Assembly: GCA_005884465.1 (NCBI GenBank)
Contig: VAZH01000005.1
Coordinates: forward strand, 1-12,721
Direction: 5' to 3'
Source: Alphaproteobacteria bacterium
GTDB lineage: Bacteria; Pseudomonadota; Alphaproteobacteria; Rhizobiales; Xanthobacteraceae
DNA: 12,721 bases
Shown here: one piece after another, positions 1 through 6,108 of the stretch
How positions within the stretch are numbered: the first letter of the stretch is position 1
How the letters are laid out: every line of letters starts with the position of its first letter
Program-made: the position numbers and the translations under genes
The notes under the pieces: generated by a model
Seen by the model: the letters and a program-made list of their open reading frames with translations, nothing else
Database searches by the model: none
What the model was told of the DNA's origin: nothing

Positions 1-556
1 GGATCGCGATCGGCAGCTTGTGTTTCTCGGCCGCCCGATAGACCGGCCAATAGTGCCGCCGCCCCAGCAAGCTCTCGCCTTGCGCCAGCACCAAGATCGA
101 CACGAACCTGATGTCGCCGGCGCGGCGTTCGATCTCTTCGATGGCGAGATCCGGCGCCTGCATCGGCACCGCGATCGAAGCCCGCAGGCGGGAATCGCGC
201 GCCAGCCATTCGGCGGCGATCCAGTCGTTGATCGCCTTGCAGAAGGCGGAAGCCATATAGGGATCGTACACGGCCTGCGCGCCGTAGAGCACGTTGCAGA
301 TCGCGTGACTGGCACCGAGCTGGTCGAACGCCCCGCGCTGAACCATCGCGAGATCGCTGCCGGGCTTGCCATTGACGGGCCGCCAGTCGGATCGCCCGGA
401 CAGCGACATGTTGGGCGGATAGCTCGTGAGATCGAGGCCATCGATCGCCCGGCTCACCACCTGTTCCTTCCAGTGATCGTCGAGATAAGGCAACAGCGTG
501 GTGCGCGTTCCGCCCACGGCGGGATGGATATCGCAGTCGATCCGCGTGGCGGACAT
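1..556 (-). CDS. Amidohydrolase (amidohydrolase 2 / metal-dependent hydrolase superfamily), 5' part only
   Basis: The minus strand is open from an ATG at 556 to the left edge, giving 185 codons; the C-terminus lies outside the window. The protein begins MSATRIDCDIHPAVGG. The early D-x-D-x-H stretch (residues 7-11) sits where amidohydrolase 2 proteins (ACMSD / 2-pyrone-4,6-dicarboxylate hydrolase type) carry their first metal-binding motif. Further on, YDPYMASAFCKAINDWIAAEWLARD (about residues 97-121) followed by RLRASIAVPMQAPDLAIEEIER is typical of this family, which acts on carboxylated or aromatic breakdown products in the cytoplasm. An AGGGA sequence six bases before the ATG supports the start. 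The substrate cannot be told from the fragment. The plus-strand open frame over the same bases is its shadow. I am fairly sure of the family and unsure of the reaction. Confidence 0.85.
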   Translation of the reverse strand, partial: MSATRIDCDIHPAVGGTRTTLLPYLDDHWKEQVVSRAIDGLDLTSYPPNMSLSGRSDWRPVNGKPGSDLAMVQRGAFDQLGASHAICNVLYGAQAVYDPYMASAFCKAINDWIAAEWLARDSRLRASIAVPMQAPDLAIEEIERRAGDIRFVSILVLAQGESLLGRRHYWPVYRAAEKHKLPIAI

Positions 557-725
557 GCGCGTTCCCTGGAAGTCATTCTTGGCGGCATTTGATGCCGCGC
601 TTCGAATGTGCCGCCGACCGTCCCGGAGCGCAAGGCATAACCGGCGGACGCACCCATTCCGGGCTCACATGCGTGGGCCCAGTTCCCCTGCAAAACCGGC
701 TCACGCACAATCGCATCCCGCCACC

Positions 726-974
726 TCCGAAGACGCGCTGGTTGCCATCAGCTTCCGAAATTATTACCCGGATACAGCGCGATTATTTCCCGAGCTTGTG
801 GCGCGACGGGTTCCTGCGATCTCGATTACCGACAGTCTTTTGAGCCCGATCGTCGAGGGCGCCACGGTTGTGTTCGAGATCCAGGACATGCCGGAGCCGG
901 CGTTGCGCCCATTGGTCGCGCCGATGTGCCTTGTTCAGGCCCTCGCCATCGGCCTCGATCTCGCGGCAGACTGA
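726..974 (+). pseudogene. C-terminal relic of an RpiR-family transcriptional regulator (SIS domain)
   Basis: About 82 codons ending in TGA read SEDALVAISFRNYYPDTARL, then a segment containing RRVPAISITDSLLSPI, and finish near ALRPLVAPMCLVQALAIGLDLAAD. This matches the second half of the sugar-isomerase (SIS) domain of RpiR-type regulators, where a 'D.L.AISF..Y..E', an 'ITDS..SP' loop and a final 'LAQAL..GLA' helix are usual. RpiR proteins are about 280-300 residues with an N-terminal helix-turn-helix. No helix-turn-helix or first half of the SIS domain is found in any frame between 557 and 725, so only the last third survives. The open frame runs upstream to 498, but that part crosses the start of the amidohydrolase and has no family character. 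Probably a dead gene, perhaps once the regulator of the adjacent amidohydrolase locus. Confidence 0.7.
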
Positions 975-1040
975 ACGGATTCGGGATTGAGAGTCTGACT
1001 CAAAAAGCAGCCAATAGAATGAGGCTCTATGGTGAAGCTC

Positions 1041-1186
1041 GTCATGCCCGGCACTCGGGTCCGGCTTCGCCGGCCCGAGCACATGCCATTGTGCCGGGCA
1101 TGACAGTCTTAGCGGCACTTGAGCAAGAAACGCGGATGGCCGGGACATCTAGCGCGAAGACGCGCTTCGCGCTTTTGCCCGGCCAT
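1041..1186. repeat. Composite intergenic palindromic repeat (two nested inverted repeats)
   Basis: Two nested palindromes lie side by side in the gap 975-1300. The first has a perfect 14-base outer arm pair, GTCATGCCCGGCAC at 1041-1054 and its complement at 1091-1104. Inside it is a second hairpin, CTCGGG/CCCGAG (1054-1059, 1074-1079) and CCGGC/GCCGG (1061-1065, 1069-1073). The second palindrome has arms ATGGCCGGG (1136-1144) and CCCGGCCAT (1178-1186), with an inner 9-bp hairpin AGCGCGAAG/CTTCGCGCT (1151-1159, 1165-1173). Elements of this style are scattered between genes in Bradyrhizobium relatives and often generate spurious peptides of the type MPGLVPGIH...AGTSPAMT. I see no gene in the rest of 975-1300. 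Confidence 0.8.
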
Positions 1187-1300
1187 GAGGAAAAACCAAT
1201 CATTTTCAAGTGGGAAAATCGACGCGAAGGGCTGTGCTGAAACGCAGGCAAGATTTCGCTGTTCGAACGAGAAACCCCGAGGCCGTGAAGCTAACCGAGC

Positions 1301-2095
1301 CTAGTAACGCTCCGCATCCGGGCTGAGCTGCGCCGTTTGGCGGCCGCCATTGATCGCCTTGAGCTCGTTTATATAATTCTCGGGCCTCAGCAGATGGAAC
1401 GGCACCTTCAAGCCCATGAAGGTCGCGATGCGGCCAATAAAAGCCGTGCAGTTGGTTGTTTGGGCGTTCCATAGCGGAGAGGTCGCCTGGAGGTGCTTGA
1501 TATAGGCGAAAACCTTCGGTGCATCGGCCTCGTTCAAATAAACCCGGTAGTTCGCAGTTAGGTATTGCGGGTCCAAATCACCGTAGCTCGCTCCGGTTTC
1601 CGAAGGCACCCACATCAGATGTCCCAATATGTAGGGCACCTCGTCACCGGCAGGGTGCAGGCCCGCAACGTCGACCTTTTTTTCGCTTGTTTTCCCGTAC
1701 CAGACGAAAGCGTGACCATAGCTCGCCGCGGTCCGGGCCCTGAAGTCCACGTAATAGGGCCCCCTGGCAGATTGGGGCTTTTTGGCCGGTTTCGCGCTTG
1801 TCTCAGGTGTCGCGGAGTCGGTTGCGTCAACAGCCGTTGCAAGCTGGGGCTTTTTGACTGGTTTCGGGCTGGTCGCAGGTGCCGCAGGATCGGTCGCGGC
1901 AACAGCCGTTGCAACACGGGGCTTCCTTACCTGGCCGCGCGGCTTAGCGTTGTCCTGCAAAGCCTGCAGATCGGGTTGCAAGGCCGCGTGCTGCGTCACC
2001 TGCTGCGCGCTGCTGCTCCCGGTGCCGATCGCTGCAAGGATAAAAACTCCCGCTATAAAAAGCGGGCCCCGAACTATCCGATTCGCTGTTGTCAC
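1301..2095 (-). CDS. Exported protein with two 24-residue repeats and a C-terminal His/Cys domain (papain-like fold suspected)
   Basis: This is a 264-residue protein starting with GTG at 2095; AAGGG seven bases upstream supports that start. Residues 1-30 form a signal peptide (hydrophobic LFIAGVFILAAIG, then SSSAQQ). Residues 61-84 and 85-108 are two copies of a Pro/Ala/Lys-rich unit (ATAV.ATD....TS.KP.KKPQ), a likely flexible linker. From about residue 114 comes a folded domain, with YYVDFRARTAASYGHAFVWY, then GLHPAGDEVPYILGHLMWVPSETGAS, and TTNCTAFIGRIATFMGLKVP. The order His128 ... Cys216 resembles circularly permuted papain-like (NlpC/P60, LRAT-type) domains, but this is a motif impression and not an assignment. 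The domain is familiar from uncharacterised Bradyrhizobium proteins. It probably acts in the periplasm. Downstream gene order gives no function. Confidence 0.8.
   Translation of the reverse strand: MTTANRIVRGPLFIAGVFILAAIGTGSSSAQQVTQHAALQPDLQALQDNAKPRGQVRKPRVATAVAATDPAAPATSPKPVKKPQLATAVDATDSATPETSAKPAKKPQSARGPYYVDFRARTAASYGHAFVWYGKTSEKKVDVAGLHPAGDEVPYILGHLMWVPSETGASYGDLDPQYLTANYRVYLNEADAPKVFAYIKHLQATSPLWNAQTTNCTAFIGRIATFMGLKVPFHLLRPENYINELKAINGGRQTAQLSPDAERY
1772..1915 (-). repeat. Two tandem 72-bp coding repeats
   Basis: Within the gene at 1301-2095, codons 61-84 and 85-108 are direct tandem copies with a 72-base period (VATAVAATDPAAPATSPKPVKKPQ is matched at most positions by the next 24 residues). 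They join the signal peptide to the folded C-terminal domain. Copy number is likely to vary between strains by slippage or unequal recombination (inference). Confidence 0.8.
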
Positions 2096-2187
2096 GTTCG
2101 AACCCTTAACCAGCTATCGTCCGCAGCTTGCCAAGCCCATCCCGCGTCTCCACCGAGGTGGATTCGCGGGACGGCCGCGCAGCAATC

Positions 2188-2373
2188 TCAACCCCTGGTA
2201 ACGATCGGGGCTGGCGCTTTTCCGACGGGCGTTTTGCCGATCGGAGCCTTGCCAATTGGCGCTTTTCCGACCGGCGCCTGTGTGTAAACCGGTTGCGCGC
2301 GCGGAAGATCTGCAGCAGCGGCAGAACCGACCAGGGCCAAGGACGCAGTCCCCAAGATTACGAATTTCAGCAT
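2188..2373 (-). CDS. Small exported protein with pentapeptide K-A-P-(V/I)-G repeats
   Basis: A 61-residue protein starting at ATG 2373, chosen over longer in-frame starts up to 2514. A strong GGGAG lies seven bases upstream (plus-strand ctccc at 2381-2385), and the protein from this point begins with a classical signal peptide, MLKFVILGTASLALVGSAAAA, with cleavage likely near residue 21. The mature part is only about 40 residues and is mostly APVG-KAPIG-KAPIG-KTPVG-KAP (residues 33-54), ending in IVTRG. There is no cysteine and no enzyme motif. The mature peptide is basic and proline-rich, so it may bind an envelope polymer or be unfolded in the periplasm; this is conjecture. It has its own possible promoter at 2450-2478, so it is probably transcribed separately from the methyltransferase gene upstream. 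I do not recognise a named family. Confidence 0.75.
   Translation of the reverse strand: MLKFVILGTASLALVGSAAAADLPRAQPVYTQAPVGKAPIGKAPIGKTPVGKAPAPIVTRG
2212..2277 (-). repeat. 15-bp coding tandem repeat (K-A/T-P-V/I-G units)
   Basis: Codons 33-54 of the small exported protein consist of consecutive five-codon units: APVG, KAPIG, KAPIG, KTPVG, KAP. The DNA copies differ at synonymous positions (for example gccaattggc versus gccgatcgga), so the peptide repeat is kept while the DNA has drifted. This hints at selection on the protein. Confidence 0.75.
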
Positions 2374-2449
2374 ATTAGATCTCCCAAGTGCCAATTGATG
2401 CTGCGAAGCTAACTTGAGCATCGTTTCGGCGCAATGAAACTCGGGGTAG

Positions 2450-2478
2450 ATAAATGCTTTCTTCGCCAGATGTTGCAA
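2450..2478 (-). promoter_or_regulatory. Possible sigma70-type promoter for the small exported protein
   Basis: Reading the minus strand, TTGCAA (2473-2478) is followed after 17 bases by ATTTAT (2450-2455). Transcription would begin near 2443, giving a leader of about 70 bases before the ATG at 2373. The -35 is close to TTGACA; the -10 is weak. Motif-based only. Confidence 0.3.
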
Positions 2479-2514
2479 AAAAACAACGCTAATAGGAATG
2501 AATTCCACCCACAC

Positions 2515-3099
2515 CTAGAATATCAACGGAATGACCCGGTAGGTGCGCGCCATATAGTCGTGATAGCGGCTGCCAAAGGCCTCCAGCATCATTCGTTCTT
2601 CTTCGGCGATTCGTCCGAAGAACAGAATCCCGAAGCCGACAAGTCCGGCAAAACCCGCCACCCAGTTTGGCAGCAACAGCGCCTGGGCGGCAGCCCAAAG
2701 CCAGAAGGCGGAATACATCGGGTGGCGAACCCTTCGGTAAATTCCGTCGGTGATCAATTGATGGCCTTCCCGCACATCGAGGCTAACCGACCAGTTTCGC
2801 CCCAGGGCTCGGTGCGTCAGTCGAAACATCACCAGCGACGCCGCGACGACGAGAATGCCGAGCCAGGCTTGCCAGGGGTGAAACGAATAGTCTGCGAAAT
2901 GAGGGATGCCGGTTGCGATGTAAGTAAAGGGAACGATACCGAGGCCGGCAAGGGAAATCAGCAGCAACGCCGTTTCGCGAGGACCCCGGGCGCTGCGTAC
3001 AACCGGTGCGCGACGAGAACGCCGCGCATATTCGTAACGGATCAGATACCACCCGACGGCCAGCACCACAAATGCGGTTTTCGCTATCGCCGGGGTCAT
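2515..3099 (-). CDS. Isoprenylcysteine carboxyl methyltransferase / phospholipid N-methyltransferase-like membrane protein
   Basis: A 194-residue integral membrane protein with about five hydrophobic segments (near residues 5-20, 43-62, 77-93, 128-142 and 146-163). The SAM-binding signature of the ICMT/PEMT superfamily is present: H-x-L-I-T-D-G-I-Y-x-x-V-R-H-P-M-Y at 113-129 and EEERMMLEAFGSRYHDYMARTYRVIP at about 166-191. Members methylate prenylcysteine, phospholipid head groups or other small membrane substrates with S-adenosylmethionine; the bacterial substrate is usually unknown. The start codon overlaps the stop of the upstream hydrolase gene (ATGA at 3096-3099). No Shine-Dalgarno sequence is visible, so translation is probably coupled and the two proteins made together. 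Family confident, substrate unknown. Confidence 0.85.
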   Translation of the reverse strand: MTPAIAKTAFVVLAVGWYLIRYEYARRSRRAPVVRSARGPRETALLLISLAGLGIVPFTYIATGIPHFADYSFHPWQAWLGILVVAASLVMFRLTHRALGRNWSVSLDVREGHQLITDGIYRRVRHPMYSAFWLWAAAQALLLPNWVAGFAGLVGFGILFFGRIAEEERMMLEAFGSRYHDYMARTYRVIPLIF

Positions 3100-4400
3100 A
3101 GGGCGCAGGTTCGTGGCGCCCGTTCAGATAAGGCCGCGTGCCCAGGCGTGTCTTTAAGCGAGCCGTCCTCGCCAATCATCGAAAGAGCGCCGTCGGAGGC
3201 CAGGGTCTGGTATCTGGCCGAAACAGGTCCGCACACCAGCATGAAGTAATCGTATGATGCTCGCTTGTCGTTTCCGCTGACAAACTGGCTGTGCAGCCGA
3301 TAGAACCTCAACCGCATGCGCCGATAGACGTCGTGCTCCAGCATTCGGCCCAATTCGACTAGCCTGATGACAGGACCGGGCTTGCTCGGCAGCCACATTT
3401 CGGCCATCGGGTCGACGTCATAGAAATTCATGATGTCGATCCGAGCCTGAAAGTCGCCCCACAGGATGCCAGGAGCTTTGGCCACGCGTTCAACCGCGGC
3501 GCGAAAACGGCTGGCACTACGGTGTAGTCCGACCTTGAGGATGGAGGACCCGATCGACAGGAACGTTATCGGGGTGCCCGTCGAACCCAGCGAGGGCTCC
3601 AGTTTCAAGGCACGATCAAGAAGGTTCACCGCGAGAGCGGCGCCGAGGCTATGGCCGACCACGACAATCTCGTCAGCGCCGGAACTGTGGGCGGCAACAA
3701 CCAGCTCGCGCGCGATATTGTCCAGCCTTTTTTCGAGATTTGCATTGCCGCTCCGGACATAATCGCGAGCGAAGATCCAGTCGTCGAACAGCATGTCGAG
3801 GTGCAGCCAGCGCCAGGGACCGAGCATCAGGGCCAACATCACCAACACACCGGCGGCAGCGGCGAGCGCGATCGAATCTTCTCTCAGCGGTGCGTAGGCC
3901 CCCGCCGCGCAGGCGGCTGCAACAAACAATCCGAACATCACGAAAGGATAGAGAAAGAATACGGCGTAATGCCAATTGATGCGGAGGTAACCCCAAAGGG
4001 CGCCAGACCAAATGAAATCAAGGCAGGCAATGATGCCGAGAGGAACGCGGCGCCAAATTGTCTGGCCACTAAAATCTTCGATGACGTCGTCCCAGCGAAC
4101 AAGCCGATAATCCGATTCCACCTGCCAATTTGGGCCTTTGGTAATCACGCTCCATTTTGCCTGATCGACGTTTTCTTCCAGCGCGCCCATTGAAGCTTTT
4201 GTCGACCAGGTCCGTTCGAACCTGGCTAGCTCACGCACAAAGCGTCGCTGCGCGACAACGTAGGGCGTGATTGGATCGTAACCGCCAAGGTGAAACACCA
4301 GGCGTTTGGCGACGATGGTGCTTGCTTCCGCTCCAGCCTGCCGGTGCACGCTGTCATTAAATGTCGGAAGGCTTTCACCCTTTGCGTTTGCATGATTCAT
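3096..4400 (-). CDS. Membrane-embedded alpha/beta-hydrolase-like protein (GHSLG lipase-type nucleophile)
   Basis: A 434-residue protein. The nucleophile elbow EIVVVGHSLGAALAVNLLDR places Ser251 inside GHSLG (249-253), as in lipases and serine esterases. Two hydrophobic stretches at about 144-168 and 175-195 precede it and would anchor the enzyme in the membrane. An earlier segment, RLVFHLGGYDPITP (33-46), is a candidate first strand and oxyanion region. Asp in NFYDVDP (326-331) and His in RLHSQFVSG (368-376) are candidate remaining triad members, picked by order only. The final 45 residues have no obvious motif. Ser251 is the most secure call; substrate is unknown, with lipid or ester bonds the best guess. 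It overlaps the methyltransferase gene by four bases, so the pair probably serves one pathway on a membrane substrate. ATG 4400 has only a poor ribosome site. Confidence 0.75.
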   Translation of the reverse strand: MNHANAKGESLPTFNDSVHRQAGAEASTIVAKRLVFHLGGYDPITPYVVAQRRFVRELARFERTWSTKASMGALEENVDQAKWSVITKGPNWQVESDYRLVRWDDVIEDFSGQTIWRRVPLGIIACLDFIWSGALWGYLRINWHYAVFFLYPFVMFGLFVAAACAAGAYAPLREDSIALAAAAGVLVMLALMLGPWRWLHLDMLFDDWIFARDYVRSGNANLEKRLDNIARELVVAAHSSGADEIVVVGHSLGAALAVNLLDRALKLEPSLGSTGTPITFLSIGSSILKVGLHRSASRFRAAVERVAKAPGILWGDFQARIDIMNFYDVDPMAEMWLPSKPGPVIRLVELGRMLEHDVYRRMRLRFYRLHSQFVSGNDKRASYDYFMLVCGPVSARYQTLASDGALSMIGEDGSLKDTPGHAALSERAPRTCAL

Positions 4401-4521
4401 GGCTTACGCCCGTCTACAATGCCCGTTGTACCCTAACAATCTAACCGATGGCGTCCAGCGCCGCTTATGTCAATCGCTGAACGGCAGCCTTTCGGGAACC
4501 GGCTGCTCGATTTTCAAATTA

Positions 4522-4550
4522 TTGAAATGGATGTTGCTTCCTACTACTGT
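4522..4550 (+). promoter_or_regulatory. Possible promoter upstream of the SGNH hydrolase gene
   Basis: TTGAAA (4522-4527) is followed after 17 bases by TACTGT (4545-4550), in the 253-base gap between the two divergent genes starting at 4400 and 4654. The -35 is good and the -10 weak. Nothing else was recognised in this gap. Confidence 0.3.
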
Positions 4551-4653
4551 GTTGAGGTTCGGCCATCAACCAGATCATTACGGGAATGCGCCGAGGATTT
4601 TGGATAGCATTACAACAGCGCCTATTGCGTCGGTGCATAGCCACTGAGAACCC

Positions 4654-5424
4654 GTGCAACACTTACTGTCCATAGTTGTCAGAATCGTCTGGCTCGGTGC
4701 GGGGATACTCATTGCATCATGCGAACTTGCGCTTTCCGAGCAGTTGACCGGTACACCCGCCGAGGCCTGCCTGGCGGTGAATCGGGATCTCTCTTTAGGC
4801 GCCCGGTTGCCTCGCACCTCGGCAAGATTGAAATCAAGCGAACGGCTTTCGATCGTGGCCATTGGATCTTCCTCGACGGTCGGATTATGGGTGCTTCGCT
4901 CCGCTAACACCTATCCGGAAGTGATGCGCCAAGAACTCGTGCGACTTCGGTCAAATACCGCGATTGAAGTCGTCAACAGCGGTCGGATCGGCGATACGAT
5001 CGAAGGCAACGTAGCGCGTTTCCAACGTGACGTCCTTTCTCACAGGCCGGATCTGGTCGTGTGGCAGCTGGGCACCAATGACGTTGCCTGGGGCGGTCAT
5101 CCCGACGACCAGCTCAAGAACAGGGTTCTTCAGGGCGTCCAGATACTGAAGGCAAGCGGCGCGGATGTCATACTCATGGACCTCCAATATGCGCCGATGG
5201 TTCTTGCCTCTCCCTATTATTCGAAAATGGAAGCGATCATTTCCGAGGTCGCGCGCCAGGAGAAAATCGGATTTTTCTCCCGCTTTGCGCTGATGCGCAA
5301 ATCAATTGAAGCCGGCGTGTCACCAGGCGCGCTGGTGTCCTGGGACGGATTGCATCATACAGCCGATGGCTACAACTGCATCGGCCGGGCCCTCGCCAGG
5401 AGCGTTTCAAATATTGTTCGGTAA
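4654..5424 (+). CDS. Exported SGNH/GDSL-type hydrolase
   Basis: A 256-residue protein starting at GTG 4654 with a weak GAGAA ribosome site. An N-terminal hydrophobic segment, IVWLGAGILIASC (residues 11-23), ends in IASC, which fits a lipobox with Cys23 as lipid acceptor; ordinary signal-peptidase cleavage is the alternative. The SGNH blocks are present in order: IVAIGSSSTVG (67-77, with GSSS in place of GDSL and Ser73 the expected nucleophile), NSGRIGDT (108-115, block II Gly), LGTND (139-143, block III Asn) and DGLHHTADGY (231-240, the D-x-x-H pair Asp231 and His234). Such enzymes cleave acyl or acetyl esters of lipids, polysaccharides or peptidoglycan. Export points to an envelope substrate. 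A terminator follows at 5472-5502, so it is probably a single-gene unit. Confidence 0.85.
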   Translation: MQHLLSIVVRIVWLGAGILIASCELALSEQLTGTPAEACLAVNRDLSLGARLPRTSARLKSSERLSIVAIGSSSTVGLWVLRSANTYPEVMRQELVRLRSNTAIEVVNSGRIGDTIEGNVARFQRDVLSHRPDLVVWQLGTNDVAWGGHPDDQLKNRVLQGVQILKASGADVILMDLQYAPMVLASPYYSKMEAIISEVARQEKIGFFSRFALMRKSIEAGVSPGALVSWDGLHHTADGYNCIGRALARSVSNIVR

Positions 5425-5471
5425 CGATTACTTCCCCGGGGAACGGCTTGGCGTCCGGAGCAGTTGGGGTT

Positions 5472-5502
5472 GGCGTGACGCTGCCCGTCACGCCCGCTTT
5501 TT
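5472..5502 (+). terminator. Rho-independent terminator after the SGNH hydrolase
   Basis: A perfect 9-bp stem, GGCGTGACG (5472-5480) with CGTCACGCC (5486-5494), has a 5-base loop and is followed by CGC and five T (5498-5502). It lies 48 bases after the stop of the SGNH gene and 37 before the pyrophosphatase-like gene, so it should separate the two. Confidence 0.8.
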
Positions 5503-5538
5503 AGGTGCGTTCAACATGCTGGAAACAGAGCCAGAGTA

Positions 5539-6054
5539 ATGCCGAATCTCACGAAGCTTCCAACCTGGGCCGATAAAAAACTTGTTCATGCCGTGGTAGA
5601 GACCCCTCGGGGAAGCCCTTGCAAACTGGAATTCGATACAAAGCTTCGTGCCTTCGCTCTGGCAAAGCCATTACTTGTTGGACTGACGTATCCTTACGAT
5701 TGGGGGTTCATCCCTTCAACCAAGGCCGAAGACGGCGATCCTCTCGATGTTCTCATGATCCATGACGCGGCGACCTACCCGGGTCTGGTGCTTCGCTGCA
5801 AACCGATCGGCGTTCTCGAAGTGGTCCAAATCGCTAACGGTTCGGAAGAAAGGAACGACCGGATTTTCGCGGTGCCCGAGCGTTCGCCTTTCGAGGGGGA
5901 GCTACAAGATGTGCGCCGACTTCCCGCACGGGCAATCGAGGAACTGGAGAAATTTTTCGAGGCCACCGATGCGCTCGAAGATAAAAAACTAAAATTCCTG
6001 GGGTGGCGCGGCCCGACGCGCGCGGTTAAGACCATCAAGCGACTCTCACTGTAG
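5539..6054 (+). CDS. Divergent family I inorganic pyrophosphatase homologue
   Basis: A 171-residue protein, close to the usual 170-180 for bacterial family I pyrophosphatases, which hydrolyse PPi to two phosphates in the cytoplasm. The core signature is clear: VVETP (Glu21), CKLEF (Lys29, Glu31), YPYDWGFIPST (51-61) and EDGDPLDVLM (64-73), with Asp65, Asp67 and Asp70 in the positions of the metal-binding aspartates. By-eye alignment with the E. coli enzyme shows unusual substitutions: Lys43 where Arg43 is expected, Trp55 for Tyr55, NDR (106-108) in place of the D-x-K around 102-104, and Thr143-Asp144 for the Tyr141-Lys142 phosphate ligands. It is therefore a family member whose activity or substrate may differ. 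The start is ATG 5539, with a weak GGAAAC upstream. It is convergent with the glycosyltransferase gene. Confidence 0.85.
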   Translation: MPNLTKLPTWADKKLVHAVVETPRGSPCKLEFDTKLRAFALAKPLLVGLTYPYDWGFIPSTKAEDGDPLDVLMIHDAATYPGLVLRCKPIGVLEVVQIANGSEERNDRIFAVPERSPFEGELQDVRRLPARAIEELEKFFEATDALEDKKLKFLGWRGPTRAVKTIKRLSL

Positions 6055-6059
6055 GACTT

Positions 6060-6108
6060 AAAAAAGGGCTGTGACTGAGCTGACTTCGATCATTCCTGCG
6101 GCACAGCC
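6060..6108 (-). terminator. Possible terminator overlapping the end of the glycosyltransferase gene
   Basis: On the minus strand GGCTGTG (6102-6108), inside the last codons, can pair with CACAGCC (6067-6073), followed by C and six T (6060-6065). The 7-bp stem closes a long loop of 28 bases, so efficiency is doubtful, but the T-run is well placed for a transcript ending in the 35-base convergent gap. Confidence 0.4.

Noticed and set aside
20..592. Plus-strand 190-codon open frame at the left edge
   Set aside because: The minus strand carries a recognisable amidohydrolase with a ribosome site; the plus frame has no family features.
2434..3249. 271-codon plus-strand open frame
   Set aside because: It lies antisense to the methyltransferase and hydrolase genes, both of which have clear motifs.
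4399..4647. 82-codon plus-strand open frame in the gap before the SGNH gene
   Set aside because: No ribosome site, no signal peptide or domain, and composition unlike coding DNA; treated as non-coding.
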